In this document: positions 1 to 7,188 of the stretch, one piece after another
Numbering within the stretch: position 1 is the stretch's first letter
How the letters are laid out: each line of letters opens with the position of its first letter
Assembly (NCBI GenBank): GCA_021828745.1
Contig: JAJZDE010000018.1
Span: forward strand, 1-17,852
Source of the DNA: Pseudomonadota bacterium
GTDB lineage: Bacteria; Pseudomonadota; Gammaproteobacteria; Burkholderiales; Ferrovaceae
Reading direction: 5' to 3'
Length of the DNA stretch: 17,852 nucleotides
Translations under genes and position numbers: made by a program
Notes under the pieces: generated by a model
Database searches by the model: none
Told to the model about the DNA's origin: nothing
What the model saw: only the letters and a program-made list of their open reading frames with translations

Positions 1-1219
1 TCTCGGCCAGATGGCCATCGAAACGTTTGGTGATGAAACCGGCGCTGCGGCTGGCCAGATTGATGTATTTTCCGACCAGGTCACTGTTCACCCGCGCAGT
101 GAAATCCTCGAGGTTGAGGTCGATGTCTTCCATGCTGCCATTCAACTTGGCGGCCAGATAATAGCGCAGGTAATTGGGGTCCAGGCGTTCCAGATAATGC
201 CGGGCGGTGATGAAGGAGCCCCGGCTCTTGGACATTTTTTGACCATTGACCGTGAGAAAACCATGCACGAAAAGGCGGGTGGGGGGACGTAGCCCGGTTT
301 GGTGCAGCACGGCGGGCCAGAACAGGGCATGGAAGTACAGGATGTCCTTGCCGATGAAATGGTAGAGTTCCCAGGGACTGTCGGCTCTCCAGGCTTCGTC
401 AAAATTCAGCCCATGCAATTCCGCCAACTTTTTGAAGGTGCCGATGTAACCAATGGGGGCATCCAGCCACACATAGAAAAACTTGCCCGGAGCATCCGGG
501 ATTTCAAATCCGAAGTAGGGAGCATCGCGCGAAATGTCCCAGTCCGTGAGCCCGCTTTTGAACCATTCGTCCAATTTGTTGGCGGCTTCCTCAGGAATGG
601 TTCCCGAACGGGTCCAGGCGCGCAGAAAGTCCTCGCACGCCGCCAGTCGCAAAAAGTGATGTTCGGACAGGCGTCGTTCGGGGGTGGCGCCAGAGAGGGC
701 CGAACGCGGTTCGATCAGGTCCGTCGGGGCATAGGAGGTGCCACAGACCTCGCAGTTGTCGCCATATTGGTCGGGGGCCTTGCAGCGCGGACAAGTGCCC
801 TTGATGAAGCGATCGGGCAGGAACATGGCTTCTACCGGATCATAGAATTGCTCGATGGAACGGACGGTGATCAGACCTTTCTGCTTGAGGCGCAGATACA
901 ACTCTGTGGCATAGTGCCGGGTTTCGGGTGAGTGGGTGCTGTAATAGAGGTCCTGCTCGATGTGAAACCCCCGGAAGTCTGCCAGATGCTCGGCATGGGC
1001 GAGGTCGACCATGGCCTCCGGGGTCAACCCGCGTGCCTTGGCGGCCAGCATGACGGGTGTTCCATGGGTATCATCCGCACAAAAGTAGTGAACGGTATGC
1101 CCCTGCATACGCTGAAAACGGACCCAGATATCCGTCTGGATATGTTCCACCAGATGGCCGAGGTGGATACTGCCGTTGGCGTAGGGAAGTGCGCTGGTGA
1201 CGAGAAGGGTGCGAGACAT
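1..1219 (-). CDS. metG: Methionyl-tRNA synthetase, N-terminal part (runs off left edge)
   Basis: Charges tRNA-Met and initiator tRNA with methionine in the cytoplasm. About 406 codons are visible, reading from 1219 towards position 1 with no stop, so the anticodon-binding and any C-terminal tRNA-binding domain lie outside the window. Seen in the translation: the class I signature HLGH near residues 19-22 (context [14 protein letters not shown]), a zinc knuckle with paired cysteines (CPRC then CEVC, encoded near 730-785), the catalytic-domain segment [11 protein letters not shown], and KMSKS (context [11 protein letters not shown], encoded near 215-240). The start ATG at 1219 gives the usual [16 protein letters not shown] opening and has CAGGA upstream on the minus strand. 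It is divergent from apbC. Nothing is abnormal apart from truncation by the window edge. The family assignment is secure. Confidence 0.97.
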   Translation of the reverse strand, partial: MSRTLLVTSALPYANGSIHLGHLVEHIQTDIWVRFQRMQGHTVHYFCADDTHGTPVMLAAKARGLTPEAMVDLAHAEHLADFRGFHIEQDLYYSTHSPETRHYATELYLRLKQKGLITVRSIEQFYDPVEAMFLPDRFIKGTCPRCKAPDQYGDNCEVCGTSYAPTDLIEPRSALSGATPERRLSEHHFLRLAACEDFLRAWTRSGTIPEEAANKLDEWFKSGLTDWDISRDAPYFGFEIPDAPGKFFYVWLDAPIGYIGTFKKLAELHGLNFDEAWRADSPWELYHFIGKDILYFHALFWPAVLHQTGLRPPTRLFVHGFLTVNGQKMSKSRGSFITARHYLERLDPNYLRYYLAAKLNGSMEDIDLNLEDFTARVNSDLVGKYINLASRSAGFITKRFDGHLAE

Positions 1220-1291
1220 GGATGATCCTGAGAAAATTGGTCCGACTACAAAAACTTCCCGAATGGGACCGATGACGATCGGCAATCCGAT

Positions 1292-1320
1292 ATTGTATCA
1301 ATCCGGTGCGAGATTTTCGA
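1292..1320 (-). promoter_or_regulatory. Candidate sigma-70 promoter for metG
   Basis: Read on the minus strand, TCGAAA (1315-1320, 4/6 match to TTGACA) is followed after exactly 17 bases by TACAAT (1292-1297, 5/6 match to TATAAT). This would give a leader of about 65 bases before the metG ATG. The leader contains a small stem (CCGAT-GACG-ATCGG, 1269-1282). Prediction from motif match and position only. Confidence 0.5.
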
Positions 1321-1329
1321 GACTCATAC

Positions 1330-1335
1330 TATAAT
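1330..1335 (+). promoter_or_regulatory. Candidate -10 element for apbC/mrp
   Basis: A perfect TATAAT lies 42 bases upstream of the apbC start codon, in the divergent gap. No convincing -35 is seen at 16-18 bases spacing (the region reads TGCGAG), so activation or a weak -35 is possible. The implied -35 area overlaps the -35 of the opposing metG promoter. Confidence 0.45.
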
Positions 1336-1377
1336 GATTTGCTAAACCGTCCTCTCATCACCGATTCAGGAGAAAAT

Positions 1378-2460
1378 ATGTCCAATCTCGCCGTAGAAGC
1401 ACGTCTTCAGGGTTTTGTCGACCCCAATACGGGTAAGCCGTTGGGCCCCAAGGCCTTGCAGGCGTTGACTCAGGACCAGGGTCACCTGAAGGTGACGGTG
1501 GCTGTGGGCTATCCCGTAGCGTCTCTCGGGGAAACCGTGATTCAGGGGTTAAGCAAGGAACTGGGCGGTGTTGAAGGCGTGACGGCGGTCACGGTCACCC
1601 TGGTCAGTCGGATCAAGGCGCATGCGGTGCAGGCAGGGCTTGCGCCGATCAGGGGGGTGCGCAACGTGATCGCCGTGGCCTCCGGCAAGGGCGGGGTGGG
1701 CAAGTCCACGACTGCCGTCAATCTGGCCCTGGCCCTGCAGGCCGAGGGTGCCCGTGTGGGCATGCTGGATGCGGATATTTATGGCCCATCCCAGCCGACC
1801 ATGCTGGGTATTCAAGGAAACCCGGAAACCCATGAAGACGGGGAATCCATGAAACCGCTCATGGGGCATGGGTTACAGACCATGTCCGTGGGATTTCTGA
1901 TCGACCCCGATCAGCCCATGGTATGGCGGGGTCCCATGGTGACTCAGGCGCTGGAACAACTGTTGCGCGACACCCATTGGGAGGATCTGGATTACCTGAT
2001 CGTCGATATGCCGCCCGGGACGGGGGATGTCCAACTGACCTTGGCCCAAAAAGTTCCCGTCACCGGCGCGGTGATCGTGACCACGCCCCAGGACATCGCA
2101 CTCCTCGATGCGCGCAAGGGATTCAAGATGTTCGAGAAGGTGGGGGTGCCCGTTCTGGGGGTGGTGGAAAATATGAGTACGCATGTCTGTTCGAACTGTG
2201 GTCACGAAGAACCCATCTTTGGCAAAGGGGGGGCCGAACGCATGTGTGCCGATTTTGGTACGGAACTGATCGGCGCGTTGCCGCTCGATATCCGCATCCG
2301 GGAACAGACTGATTCGGGAAATCCCACGGTGGTTGCCGACCCCCATGGTTCTTTGGCGCAAACCTATCGTAAAATAGCGCAACGTGTGGCCCTCAAGGTG
2401 GCGCAGCGGAGCGAGAATCCCAGCGTCAGGTTTCCCAAGATCGTGGTGCAGAACACTTGA
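1378..2460 (+). CDS. apbC: Iron-sulfur cluster carrier protein ApbC/Mrp (P-loop ATPase)
   Basis: A 360-aa Mrp/NBP35-family ATPase that binds and delivers [4Fe-4S] clusters to apoproteins in the cytoplasm. An N-terminal MIP18/DUF59-like domain (about residues 5-85) precedes the deviant Walker [10 protein letters not shown] (103-111). Next come the [10 protein letters not shown] segment (131-140), the VDMPPGTGD switch (209-217), and the cluster-binding pair C271-S-N-C274. Length and motif order match full-length bacterial ApbC. The ATG at 1378 is chosen over an in-frame start at 1306 because AGGAGA sits just before it and the protein then begins [10 protein letters not shown], in line with the family; the longer form would also run across the TATAAT. 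It is divergent from metG and followed 61 bases later by dcd, a common proteobacterial neighbourhood. All key residues are present. Confidence 0.95.
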   Translation: MSNLAVEARLQGFVDPNTGKPLGPKALQALTQDQGHLKVTVAVGYPVASLGETVIQGLSKELGGVEGVTAVTVTLVSRIKAHAVQAGLAPIRGVRNVIAVASGKGGVGKSTTAVNLALALQAEGARVGMLDADIYGPSQPTMLGIQGNPETHEDGESMKPLMGHGLQTMSVGFLIDPDQPMVWRGPMVTQALEQLLRDTHWEDLDYLIVDMPPGTGDVQLTLAQKVPVTGAVIVTTPQDIALLDARKGFKMFEKVGVPVLGVVENMSTHVCSNCGHEEPIFGKGGAERMCADFGTELIGALPLDIRIREQTDSGNPTVVADPHGSLAQTYRKIAQRVALKVAQRSENPSVRFPKIVVQNT

Positions 2461-2521
2461 ACGGGGGAGCCTGGAGAAAGGGGAACTTTCCTGGGGTGGA
2501 GTGGTGGTTGAGGAGATCGAA

Positions 2522-3088
2522 ATGAGTATCAAAGCGGACCGCTGGATTCGGCGTATGGCTGAAGAACACGGCATGATCGAGCCCTTTGAGCCAGGACAGG
2601 TCAAAGAGGTGAAAGGGCAACGCATCGTTTCCTACGGGACGTCCAGTTACGGCTATGATATCCGCTGTTCGGACGAATTCAAGTTGTTCACCAACATCAA
2701 CTCCACCATCGTCGATCCAAAAAATTTTGATGCCAACTCCTTTGTGGATGTCAAGGCCCCGGTCTGCATCATTCCGCCCAATTCCTTCGCCCTGGCCCGA
2801 ACGGTGGAGTATTTTCGCATTCCACGCACCGTCTTGACGATCTGTCTGGGAAAGTCCACCTATGCCCGATGCGGCATCATCGTCAATGTCACCCCATTCG
2901 AGCCCGAGTGGGAAGGGTACGTCACCCTGGAATTTTCGAATACCACTCCATTACCTGCCAAAATTTACGCCAATGAGGGGGTTGCACAGGTAATCTTTTT
3001 TGAATCGGATGAGACCTGTGAAGTGTCCTACCGTGACCGGGGCGGAAAGTATCAGGGACAGAGCGGTGTCACCCTCCCCAAAATTTGA
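2522..3088 (+). CDS. dcd: dCTP deaminase
   Basis: Deaminates dCTP to dUTP and ammonia, feeding dUMP and then thymidylate synthesis; cytoplasmic homotrimer of the dUTPase fold. The protein is 188 aa, the normal length. Family hallmarks seen: SSYGYDIRC near residues 40-48, the [10 protein letters not shown] nucleotide-binding and catalytic segment at about 110-119, the acidic LEFSNT stretch that holds the catalytic glutamate, and the C-terminal [13 protein letters not shown] that closes over the nucleotide. The start at 2522 is preceded by GAGGAG at 6 bases and gives the canonical [13 protein letters not shown]; an in-frame ORF extends upstream into apbC but has no family similarity. Probably co-transcribed with apbC. 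The 3' side borders the accessory gene cluster. Confidence 0.96.
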   Translation: MSIKADRWIRRMAEEHGMIEPFEPGQVKEVKGQRIVSYGTSSYGYDIRCSDEFKLFTNINSTIVDPKNFDANSFVDVKAPVCIIPPNSFALARTVEYFRIPRTVLTICLGKSTYARCGIIVNVTPFEPEWEGYVTLEFSNTTPLPAKIYANEGVAQVIFFESDETCEVSYRDRGGKYQGQSGVTLPKI

Positions 3089-3188
3089 AGCATCGGGAAC
3101 TGGAGATTTCCGGACTGGCCTTGTGTACAGGGACTCATCCCGCCGGGAGGAAGGATTCTTTTTTCTTTGCGGGATACGATCGTCACAC

Positions 3189-3202
3189 CTGTAAATTTAC
3201 AG
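3189..3202. promoter_or_regulatory. Perfect 14-bp palindrome, candidate operator
   Basis: CTGTAAATTTACAG is an uninterrupted perfect palindrome about 140 bases upstream of the flhD-like start. It is AT-rich against a GC-rich background, as expected of an operator for a small dimeric regulator. No regulator is encoded next to it except FlhDC, whose known boxes look different. Function is inferred from symmetry and position only. Confidence 0.35.
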
Positions 3203-3293
3203 TGAACTGATTTTTGCCGACCGATTCATGGTCGGTGGGTCCGGGGGTTTATTTCCCTTTGGGGCAGCAGGCTTTCTTTCCTTATAGTCAGGA

Positions 3294-3313
3294 TTCCCGT
3301 CGCGGGAACTTTT
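3294..3313 (+). terminator. Weak hairpin with short T run
   Basis: TTCCCG-TCG-CGGGAA forms a 6-bp stem with a 3-base loop, followed after one base by TTTT. It could be a weak terminator for dcd or a leader element of the flhD transcript; the stem is short and the U tract poor. Confidence 0.25.
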
Positions 3314-3340
3314 GACGATAAATGAAAGGAGGTCATGGTA

Positions 3341-3655
3341 ATGAGCAGGTTCGCCAAATCTTTTGCGGAAATCAATCTGGGCATGTTGTATCTGGCGCGC
3401 GAAGTATTACAGCGCGACCGGTTGCAGGGCCTCCTCAATCTTGGGTTAATCCCACCGGTGGCAGATCTGGTGTTGGAGATGTCGGCTGCCGAAATCCATC
3501 ATCTGGCTCAGTCACCGGTGCTTCTGGTAGGGCTACGCTGGCGTTCGATGCGTGTCTGGGAATGTCTGGGCCAATATGCCATGGGGGCGGATGCGGCTTT
3601 GCCCCGCGCTCTGTTGCTGGGCGAAGGGGAGCGGGATCATGGCTACCAAGCGTGA
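3341..3655 (+). CDS. flhD: FlhD-family transcriptional regulator (flagellar / SetD-like)
   Basis: A 104-aa homologue of FlhD, the partner that with FlhC forms a DNA-binding activator complex. The helical N-terminal half shows the family pattern: SFAEINLGMLYLAREVL (compare the E. coli EINLSYLLLAQ segment), then RLQGLLNLGL and EIHHLAQSPVLLVGLRW. In flagellated bacteria FlhD4C2 switches on class II flagellar operons; in SXT/R391 elements the homologues SetD/SetC switch on transfer genes. The ATG at 3341 is preferred to 3335 because AAAGGAGGT (3325-3333) is 7 bases away, against 1 base for the earlier ATG. Its 3' end overlaps flhC by 17 bases, so the subunits are probably translationally coupled. 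The tra-like genes downstream favour a SetD-like role, but a flagellar role cannot be excluded. Confidence 0.8.
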   Translation: MSRFAKSFAEINLGMLYLAREVLQRDRLQGLLNLGLIPPVADLVLEMSAAEIHHLAQSPVLLVGLRWRSMRVWECLGQYAMGADAALPRALLLGEGERDHGYQA

Positions 3656-4190
3656 CCTGCAGCAGGAGATCCGGCGCTACCGACAGGCGGAACGGTTGCT
3701 CGAACTGGGGGCACGGGTGCCCGTGGTTGCAGACCTGACTCATCTATCCAGTTGGTTTTTGAGAAAACTGTCTCTTGAAATCAATGGGGAGGCTCCGCGT
3801 AAGGGGCAGATTCCCAATTCGGATCAATGGTACCTGCGGCGCAAGCACCTCCTCCAGTCTTCACTGTTTTGCCAAATTTATTCCAGGGTAAAAAATCTGG
3901 TGGGGGAGGATGAGGATGGCTGCACATCACTCATGGAAGGGTACAGCCAGTGGCGTGACGTGGTTCTTTCCTGTGGTTTATCCCCCTGCCTGACACTCGA
4001 TCGTGCCTGGTGGCTGGTCAAGTCCTTGGAAATGCGCCACTTGCAACAGTGCCGGTGCCAGGGGTGCCAAGGGCTCTACGTGCAACCCTGGAGCCGTTTG
4101 CGCCAGGGATACCGCTGCGAACCCTGCCGACAACGCCGACAGGTGGCCTCCGATAACGCCCGTTTGCGTTTGCCGGAGGCCAGGTCATGA
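3639..4190 (+). CDS. flhC: FlhC-family transcriptional regulator (flagellar / SetC-like)
   Basis: A 183-aa FlhC homologue, the zinc-binding DNA-contacting subunit of the FlhDC activator. Seen: an N-terminal helix (residues 5-25), LGARVPVVADLTHLS and LRKLSLEINGEAPRKGQIP (about 41-59), which matches the FlhC helix-turn-helix region and the following PPKG-type loop. The zinc ligands are C140-X2-C143 and C160-X2-C163. The X2-X16-X2 spacing equals that of E. coli FlhC (137, 140, 157, 160), so the site looks functional. An extra cysteine (C138) lies beside it. The start at 3639 has GGGGAG 7 bases upstream; a longer in-frame start at 3552 lies inside flhD. The stop overlaps the next gene by ATGA. 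SetC of SXT-type elements is the closest functional analogue by context. Confidence 0.85.
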   Translation: MATKRDLQQEIRRYRQAERLLELGARVPVVADLTHLSSWFLRKLSLEINGEAPRKGQIPNSDQWYLRRKHLLQSSLFCQIYSRVKNLVGEDEDGCTSLMEGYSQWRDVVLSCGLSPCLTLDRAWWLVKSLEMRHLQQCRCQGCQGLYVQPWSRLRQGYRCEPCRQRRQVASDNARLRLPEARS

Positions 4191-5119
4191 CTCTTTGGAC
4201 CGTTCTCCCGGCATTCCGCTGTCGCTCTCTGTTGCATCCGACTCTGCACCAGATGGCCACTCGTTTTGCCGGAGAAGCCAAACTCTTCGAACGGGTGCTG
4301 CTTCCTTCCGTGGAACGCATGATCGAGTGGGTCCTGAACTTACCCTGTCCAGACGCCCTTCGACCGGGGGGCTCTCCGGTCTTTCAGGGCATTCTGGCTT
4401 CCGCCCTCGAGGAATCGATCCATGCTCCCTTCTGGGTGGGCTCTTCAGGGCAGGGATGCTGCCTGGGGACCCTCGGGGTGCTGATTCGAAAGCTTCATGG
4501 AGCCATCGTATTCTGGCAGGTGACTCCTGTGGGCCAGGGGGGCAGTGAATCTCGGTGGGGCGGCTTCTCGGCGGGCTTGGCGCGTTGGTGTGCCCATCAG
4601 GGTGGCGACCGTGTCTGGCTCGAACCGCGGGGAAGTGGGGTGTCGTCCTGGCAGACCGAAGGTCATCTGGCGGGACGCATTCTGGCGGGAGAAACCTGGC
4701 TCTGGCTGGAGCAGCAAGGGGAGGAAGCGTTTTATCCCGCAGGCAGCAACGAGGTCGGAGTCCTGGAGGAAGACCGAGGAGTGGAATGGCGGGTGGCGGA
4801 GATTTTGTTGACCCGAGGTCTCTGGAATCCGTGCCAGAAACCCGGTCGAATTTGGCAGGATGCCGGCCTGTGGTATCTGCTTTGGCCCAGGGTCGGGGAA
4901 GATCTGCGGCGCGGGTTGGGCGTGGAAGGAAGTACGTTGCCCGCCGCATCCCGGGAGTTGTGTCTGCATTGGCAGGCGCGGGGCGTGCTGGGCCCTGCCC
5001 CGGCGGAAGGAATCGAGCGATGGCATCCCTTGCTGAAGCGCAGGGTCTCTGCGGTATGTCCAAGTCCGCTCTGGCAAAGGTGGATCTCGGAATGGTTTCA
5101 GGCTCACGCTTTACCCTGA
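4187..5119 (+). CDS. MOBH/TraI_2-like protein lacking the histidine motif
   Basis: A 310-aa protein, tentatively related to the N-terminal (TraI_2) region of MOBH relaxases. Resemblance: LLHPTLHQMATRF (15-27), FERVLLPSVERMIEWVLNLP (34-53), the glycine pair GG (61-62) followed by ILASALEESI, then WRVAEILLTRGLW (201-213), YLLWPRVGEDLRRGLG (230-245) and CLHWQARGVLGPAP (259-272). In MOBH relaxases the second segment is followed by a HHH..GGL..H motif with metal-binding histidines; here the matching stretch (54-70) has no histidine. No LHD-type metal site is obvious either. It also lacks the long C-terminal part of full-length TraI. It overlaps flhC (ATGA) and sits directly before traD, as traI does in SXT. 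Tryptophan is frequent. Likely not a working relaxase; it could be a structural or adaptor derivative. The homology is read by eye and is moderate. Confidence 0.5.
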   Translation: MTLWTVLPAFRCRSLLHPTLHQMATRFAGEAKLFERVLLPSVERMIEWVLNLPCPDALRPGGSPVFQGILASALEESIHAPFWVGSSGQGCCLGTLGVLIRKLHGAIVFWQVTPVGQGGSESRWGGFSAGLARWCAHQGGDRVWLEPRGSGVSSWQTEGHLAGRILAGETWLWLEQQGEEAFYPAGSNEVGVLEEDRGVEWRVAEILLTRGLWNPCQKPGRIWQDAGLWYLLWPRVGEDLRRGLGVEGSTLPAASRELCLHWQARGVLGPAPAEGIERWHPLLKRRVSAVCPSPLWQRWISEWFQAHALP

Positions 5120-6729
5120 AGTGGGGCAGGGGGGAGGGATACTTTCTGCGGTTTTGGGGACGCTGGGGGCTGGCGGCCTTGAGTCTCCGGTGGATTGGCC
5201 AATGGAGTGGCCTGGACAGTCCATGGTTTGCGCATCTGAGCACGCATCTCTTGATGTTGGCCAGTGCTGCCGATCTGTGGCGGCACCGTCTCCTGTTCCG
5301 ACGAGGCGGTTCTGCCGTCGAGATCAGTATCGACTCACTGTTCCGGCGGATCCGCTCCCCTCAGGCAGCGCTTTGGCTGGGGTGGGGAGGGCCTTGGGAT
5401 GCAACCCGCCTGCAACGGTATTGGGATGCCAGCATGGGAGAACCGGGTCAGTTGTCTCCGGCGCGGGAACATCATCCGGTCTGGCTCGAGAATCAGGGGC
5501 GTGGACATATGATCGTGCTGGGGGCGCCGGGGACCGGAAAAACCCAGGCTTTTCTCCTGATGGCCCTGCAGGCGTTGGCCCGTGGGGATACCGTGCTCGT
5601 ATTGGATCCCAAGGGCGGAGAGTCCTTCCCTCGTTGCCTGCAAAGCACCGCGCTTCAACGGAATCGCAGGTATCTGGGAATCGATGCCCACCGTCCCGAC
5701 CAGAGCGGTTGTCTCGATATTTTGTCGGCCGGACGAGACCCTTCTGAGTTGGCCAGTCGACTATGCCAACTCTTGCCCTTCGCGGAACGCGCGACGGTGT
5801 TTGGTCAGTTTGCCTGGATGACCCTGTTTCGGATCATTGCCGCACTGCGTGGATTGGGGGACCCCCTGACTTTTTCAAGCCTGCGTTTTCATGTGGGTGA
5901 CCAGGGGCGGCAACTGGTGCAGAGGTGCTGGCAGCGGTTGGGGCGGGAGCATGGGCTGAGCGTGGGCATGGACCATCTGGCCCGACACGATGCCGTGCAT
6001 TACTCGAAGATGATCGTGTCCCTATTGCCCCTTCTGGAAATGCTTTCCACCGGGGTTCTGGGCGCGTTACTGGGGGATGTTTCCGGGAGGAAACGTTTTA
6101 CCCTGAACGAACTCATCGAGCAACGAGCGGTGCTGTATGTGTCGTTGGGGGCCTTATCCAATGCGCGAGTGGCTCAAATGTTGGGAACGCTGGTGTTGGG
6201 GGAATTGGCGGCTCTGGCGGGAGACCGCTACCGCGACTCCGCGGTGCAGCGGTCCACAGTGCGAATCTTCGTGGATGAAGCGGCGGAACTGTCGGGAGAA
6301 ACCTTTGTGCAATTGCTCAACAAGGGGCGTGAGTGCGACATGCAGGTGACGTTGGCGGTTCAAACTTTGACCGATCTCGAAGTGGCCATGGGAGGAATGG
6401 CTCCTGCCCGCATGATGGTGGGAAATGCAGCCCATCTGCTGGTGTTTCGTACCCTGGATGCGGAATCCTGCCGAACCCTGAATGATCGGGCCGGCCGGGT
6501 CCAGATCCAGAAGCGTCAGGCGGGGGCGACGGCTCCTGCTCCCCGGCATTGGTGGCAGGGCCAGCCGCGCGCCGGCGCCACGCTGCAACGCCAGTGGCAG
6601 GAAGTTCCCCTGATTCCCGAAGGCTGGTTGACGCGTCTGGATGACCTGAATTACCTTGGATTCTTTTCCGGACAGGGGGTGGTCTGGGGTTGCCTGCCAC
6701 GCCTTCGGATTCCTGGAGAGGCCGGGTGA
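5092..6729 (+). CDS. traD: TraD/VirD4-type conjugative coupling ATPase
   Basis: A type IV coupling protein: a hexameric inner-membrane ATPase that links a processed DNA substrate to a type IV secretion channel. From the ATG at 5092 it is 545 aa. Seen: two short hydrophobic N-terminal segments (about 18-38 and 45-62), Walker A GAPGTGKT (144-151), the strand and turn VLVLDPKGG (168-176), Walker B VRIFVDEAAELSG (390-402), the NKGRECDMQVTLAVQTLTDLE segment (410-430) typical of TraD/VirD4 motor domains, and AAHLLVFRTLD after it. The start is uncertain: 5092 has AAGGTGG about 8 bases upstream, while 5056 would add 12 residues and also has a possible site; both overlap the preceding gene. Catalytic residues look intact, unlike the upstream TraI-like protein. 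It is somewhat short for SXT-type TraD. Functional class is confident; the partner secretion system is not visible here. Confidence 0.88.
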   Translation: MVSGSRFTLKWGRGEGYFLRFWGRWGLAALSLRWIGQWSGLDSPWFAHLSTHLLMLASAADLWRHRLLFRRGGSAVEISIDSLFRRIRSPQAALWLGWGGPWDATRLQRYWDASMGEPGQLSPAREHHPVWLENQGRGHMIVLGAPGTGKTQAFLLMALQALARGDTVLVLDPKGGESFPRCLQSTALQRNRRYLGIDAHRPDQSGCLDILSAGRDPSELASRLCQLLPFAERATVFGQFAWMTLFRIIAALRGLGDPLTFSSLRFHVGDQGRQLVQRCWQRLGREHGLSVGMDHLARHDAVHYSKMIVSLLPLLEMLSTGVLGALLGDVSGRKRFTLNELIEQRAVLYVSLGALSNARVAQMLGTLVLGELAALAGDRYRDSAVQRSTVRIFVDEAAELSGETFVQLLNKGRECDMQVTLAVQTLTDLEVAMGGMAPARMMVGNAAHLLVFRTLDAESCRTLNDRAGRVQIQKRQAGATAPAPRHWWQGQPRAGATLQRQWQEVPLIPEGWLTRLDDLNYLGFFSGQGVVWGCLPRLRIPGEAG

Positions 6730-6735
6730 GCAGTC

Positions 6736-7098
6736 ATGTGGCATCCCTTGGCCGTGGAAATGATGCAGGCCCAGCAACTCTGGGGTGGACAGTGGATCCT
6801 CCAGTGGGCGCCCGGAATCGTCGGGCGTTTGGGGGACACCCCATGGGGAGTGGCAGCATTTCGCGCTTTGGCCCTGCTGCATTGGGGCGGGGGACTATAT
6901 CCCGTGGCCCTGATGTGGCAGGTCGGTAGTCCTTCGTCCGCACGCGACGAATGGAACCGCTGGATGCGCGTCTGGCGTTGGCGACGTAGAACGGGATGGG
7001 GACTGCTGGGATTGGTGGGGCTGCTTTTCTGGCCGACGATTCTTTCTCCCGCTGTGATCCCTGTGGTGGTGATGGGGTTTTTCCTGTTATTCCTATAG
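6736..7098 (+). CDS. Small membrane protein of the tra-like cluster, unknown function
   Basis: A 120-aa protein I do not recognise. It has a hydrophobic, Trp-rich stretch at about residues 40-62 (ALALLHWGGGLYPVALMWQV), a basic segment RVWRWRRRTGW (78-88), and a strong C-terminal hydrophobic region (89-120), so two membrane passes with a cytoplasmic basic loop are plausible. It starts 6 bases after the traD stop, with GGGTGAG upstream, and ends the compact cluster. Membrane proteins often follow traD in integrative conjugative elements (DUF4400-type in SXT), but I see no motif that proves that family. Its role is inferred only from position. Confidence 0.6.
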   Translation: MWHPLAVEMMQAQQLWGGQWILQWAPGIVGRLGDTPWGVAAFRALALLHWGGGLYPVALMWQVGSPSSARDEWNRWMRVWRWRRRTGWGLLGLVGLLFWPTILSPAVIPVVVMGFFLLFL

Positions 7099-7149
7099 AA
7101 TGGGTCTTCCATCGGTTTGTTGATAAACAGGATGCTGTTGCGGTAGTCT

Positions 7150-7169
7150 GGTGGGACCCCGGTCTCACC
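7150..7169 (+). other. Stem-loop in the leader of the GGDEF-EAL gene
   Basis: GGTGGGACCCCGGTCTCACC folds into a stem of about 8 bp (one G-T pair) with a 4-base loop, ending 7 bases before the GGAG ribosome binding site of the next gene. No T run follows, so it is not an intrinsic terminator. A possible -35-like TTGATA at 7120-7125 lies upstream, with only a poor -10. It could affect translation or mRNA stability. Confidence 0.4.
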
Positions 7170-7188
7170 GCACCTTCGGAGAGTCGCT

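Larger units (their letters stand above)
3089..3340 (+). other. Intergenic boundary between dcd and the flhDC-tra cluster
   Basis: A 252-base gap with no credible gene. It holds a long-loop inverted repeat (ATCCCGC 3137-3143 with GCGGGAT 3169-3175) whose loop is T-rich (3157-3168). It also has the 14-base palindrome at 3189-3202, a stem CCGACC/GGTCGG (3217-3222 and 3230-3235), a stem TTCCCG/CGGGAA (3294-3308) followed by CTTTTG, and a strong ribosome binding site at 3325-3333. TATAGT at 3283-3288 could be a -10 but has no matching -35. No integrase attachment repeat was found. Confidence 0.6.

Noticed and set aside
299..931. Plus-strand open frames across 11-1225
   Set aside because: They lie opposite metG, whose HIGH, zinc and KMSKS motifs are unambiguous.
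3217..3235. Stem CCGACC/GGTCGG as a terminator
   Set aside because: The T run lies before the stem on the plus strand, and the minus strand would have A rather than T after it, so it fits an intrinsic terminator in neither direction.
4185..5243. Long minus-strand open frame (352 codons) opposite the TraI-like gene
   Set aside because: Proline/arginine-rich composition typical of the antisense of a GC-rich gene, no ribosome binding site or recognisable domain; the plus strand has coupled starts and conserved-looking segments.
3089..7188. Direct repeats (att sites) or integrase flanking the tra-like module
   Set aside because: The gaps on both sides were compared by eye and no convincing repeat, integrase fragment or tRNA end was found.
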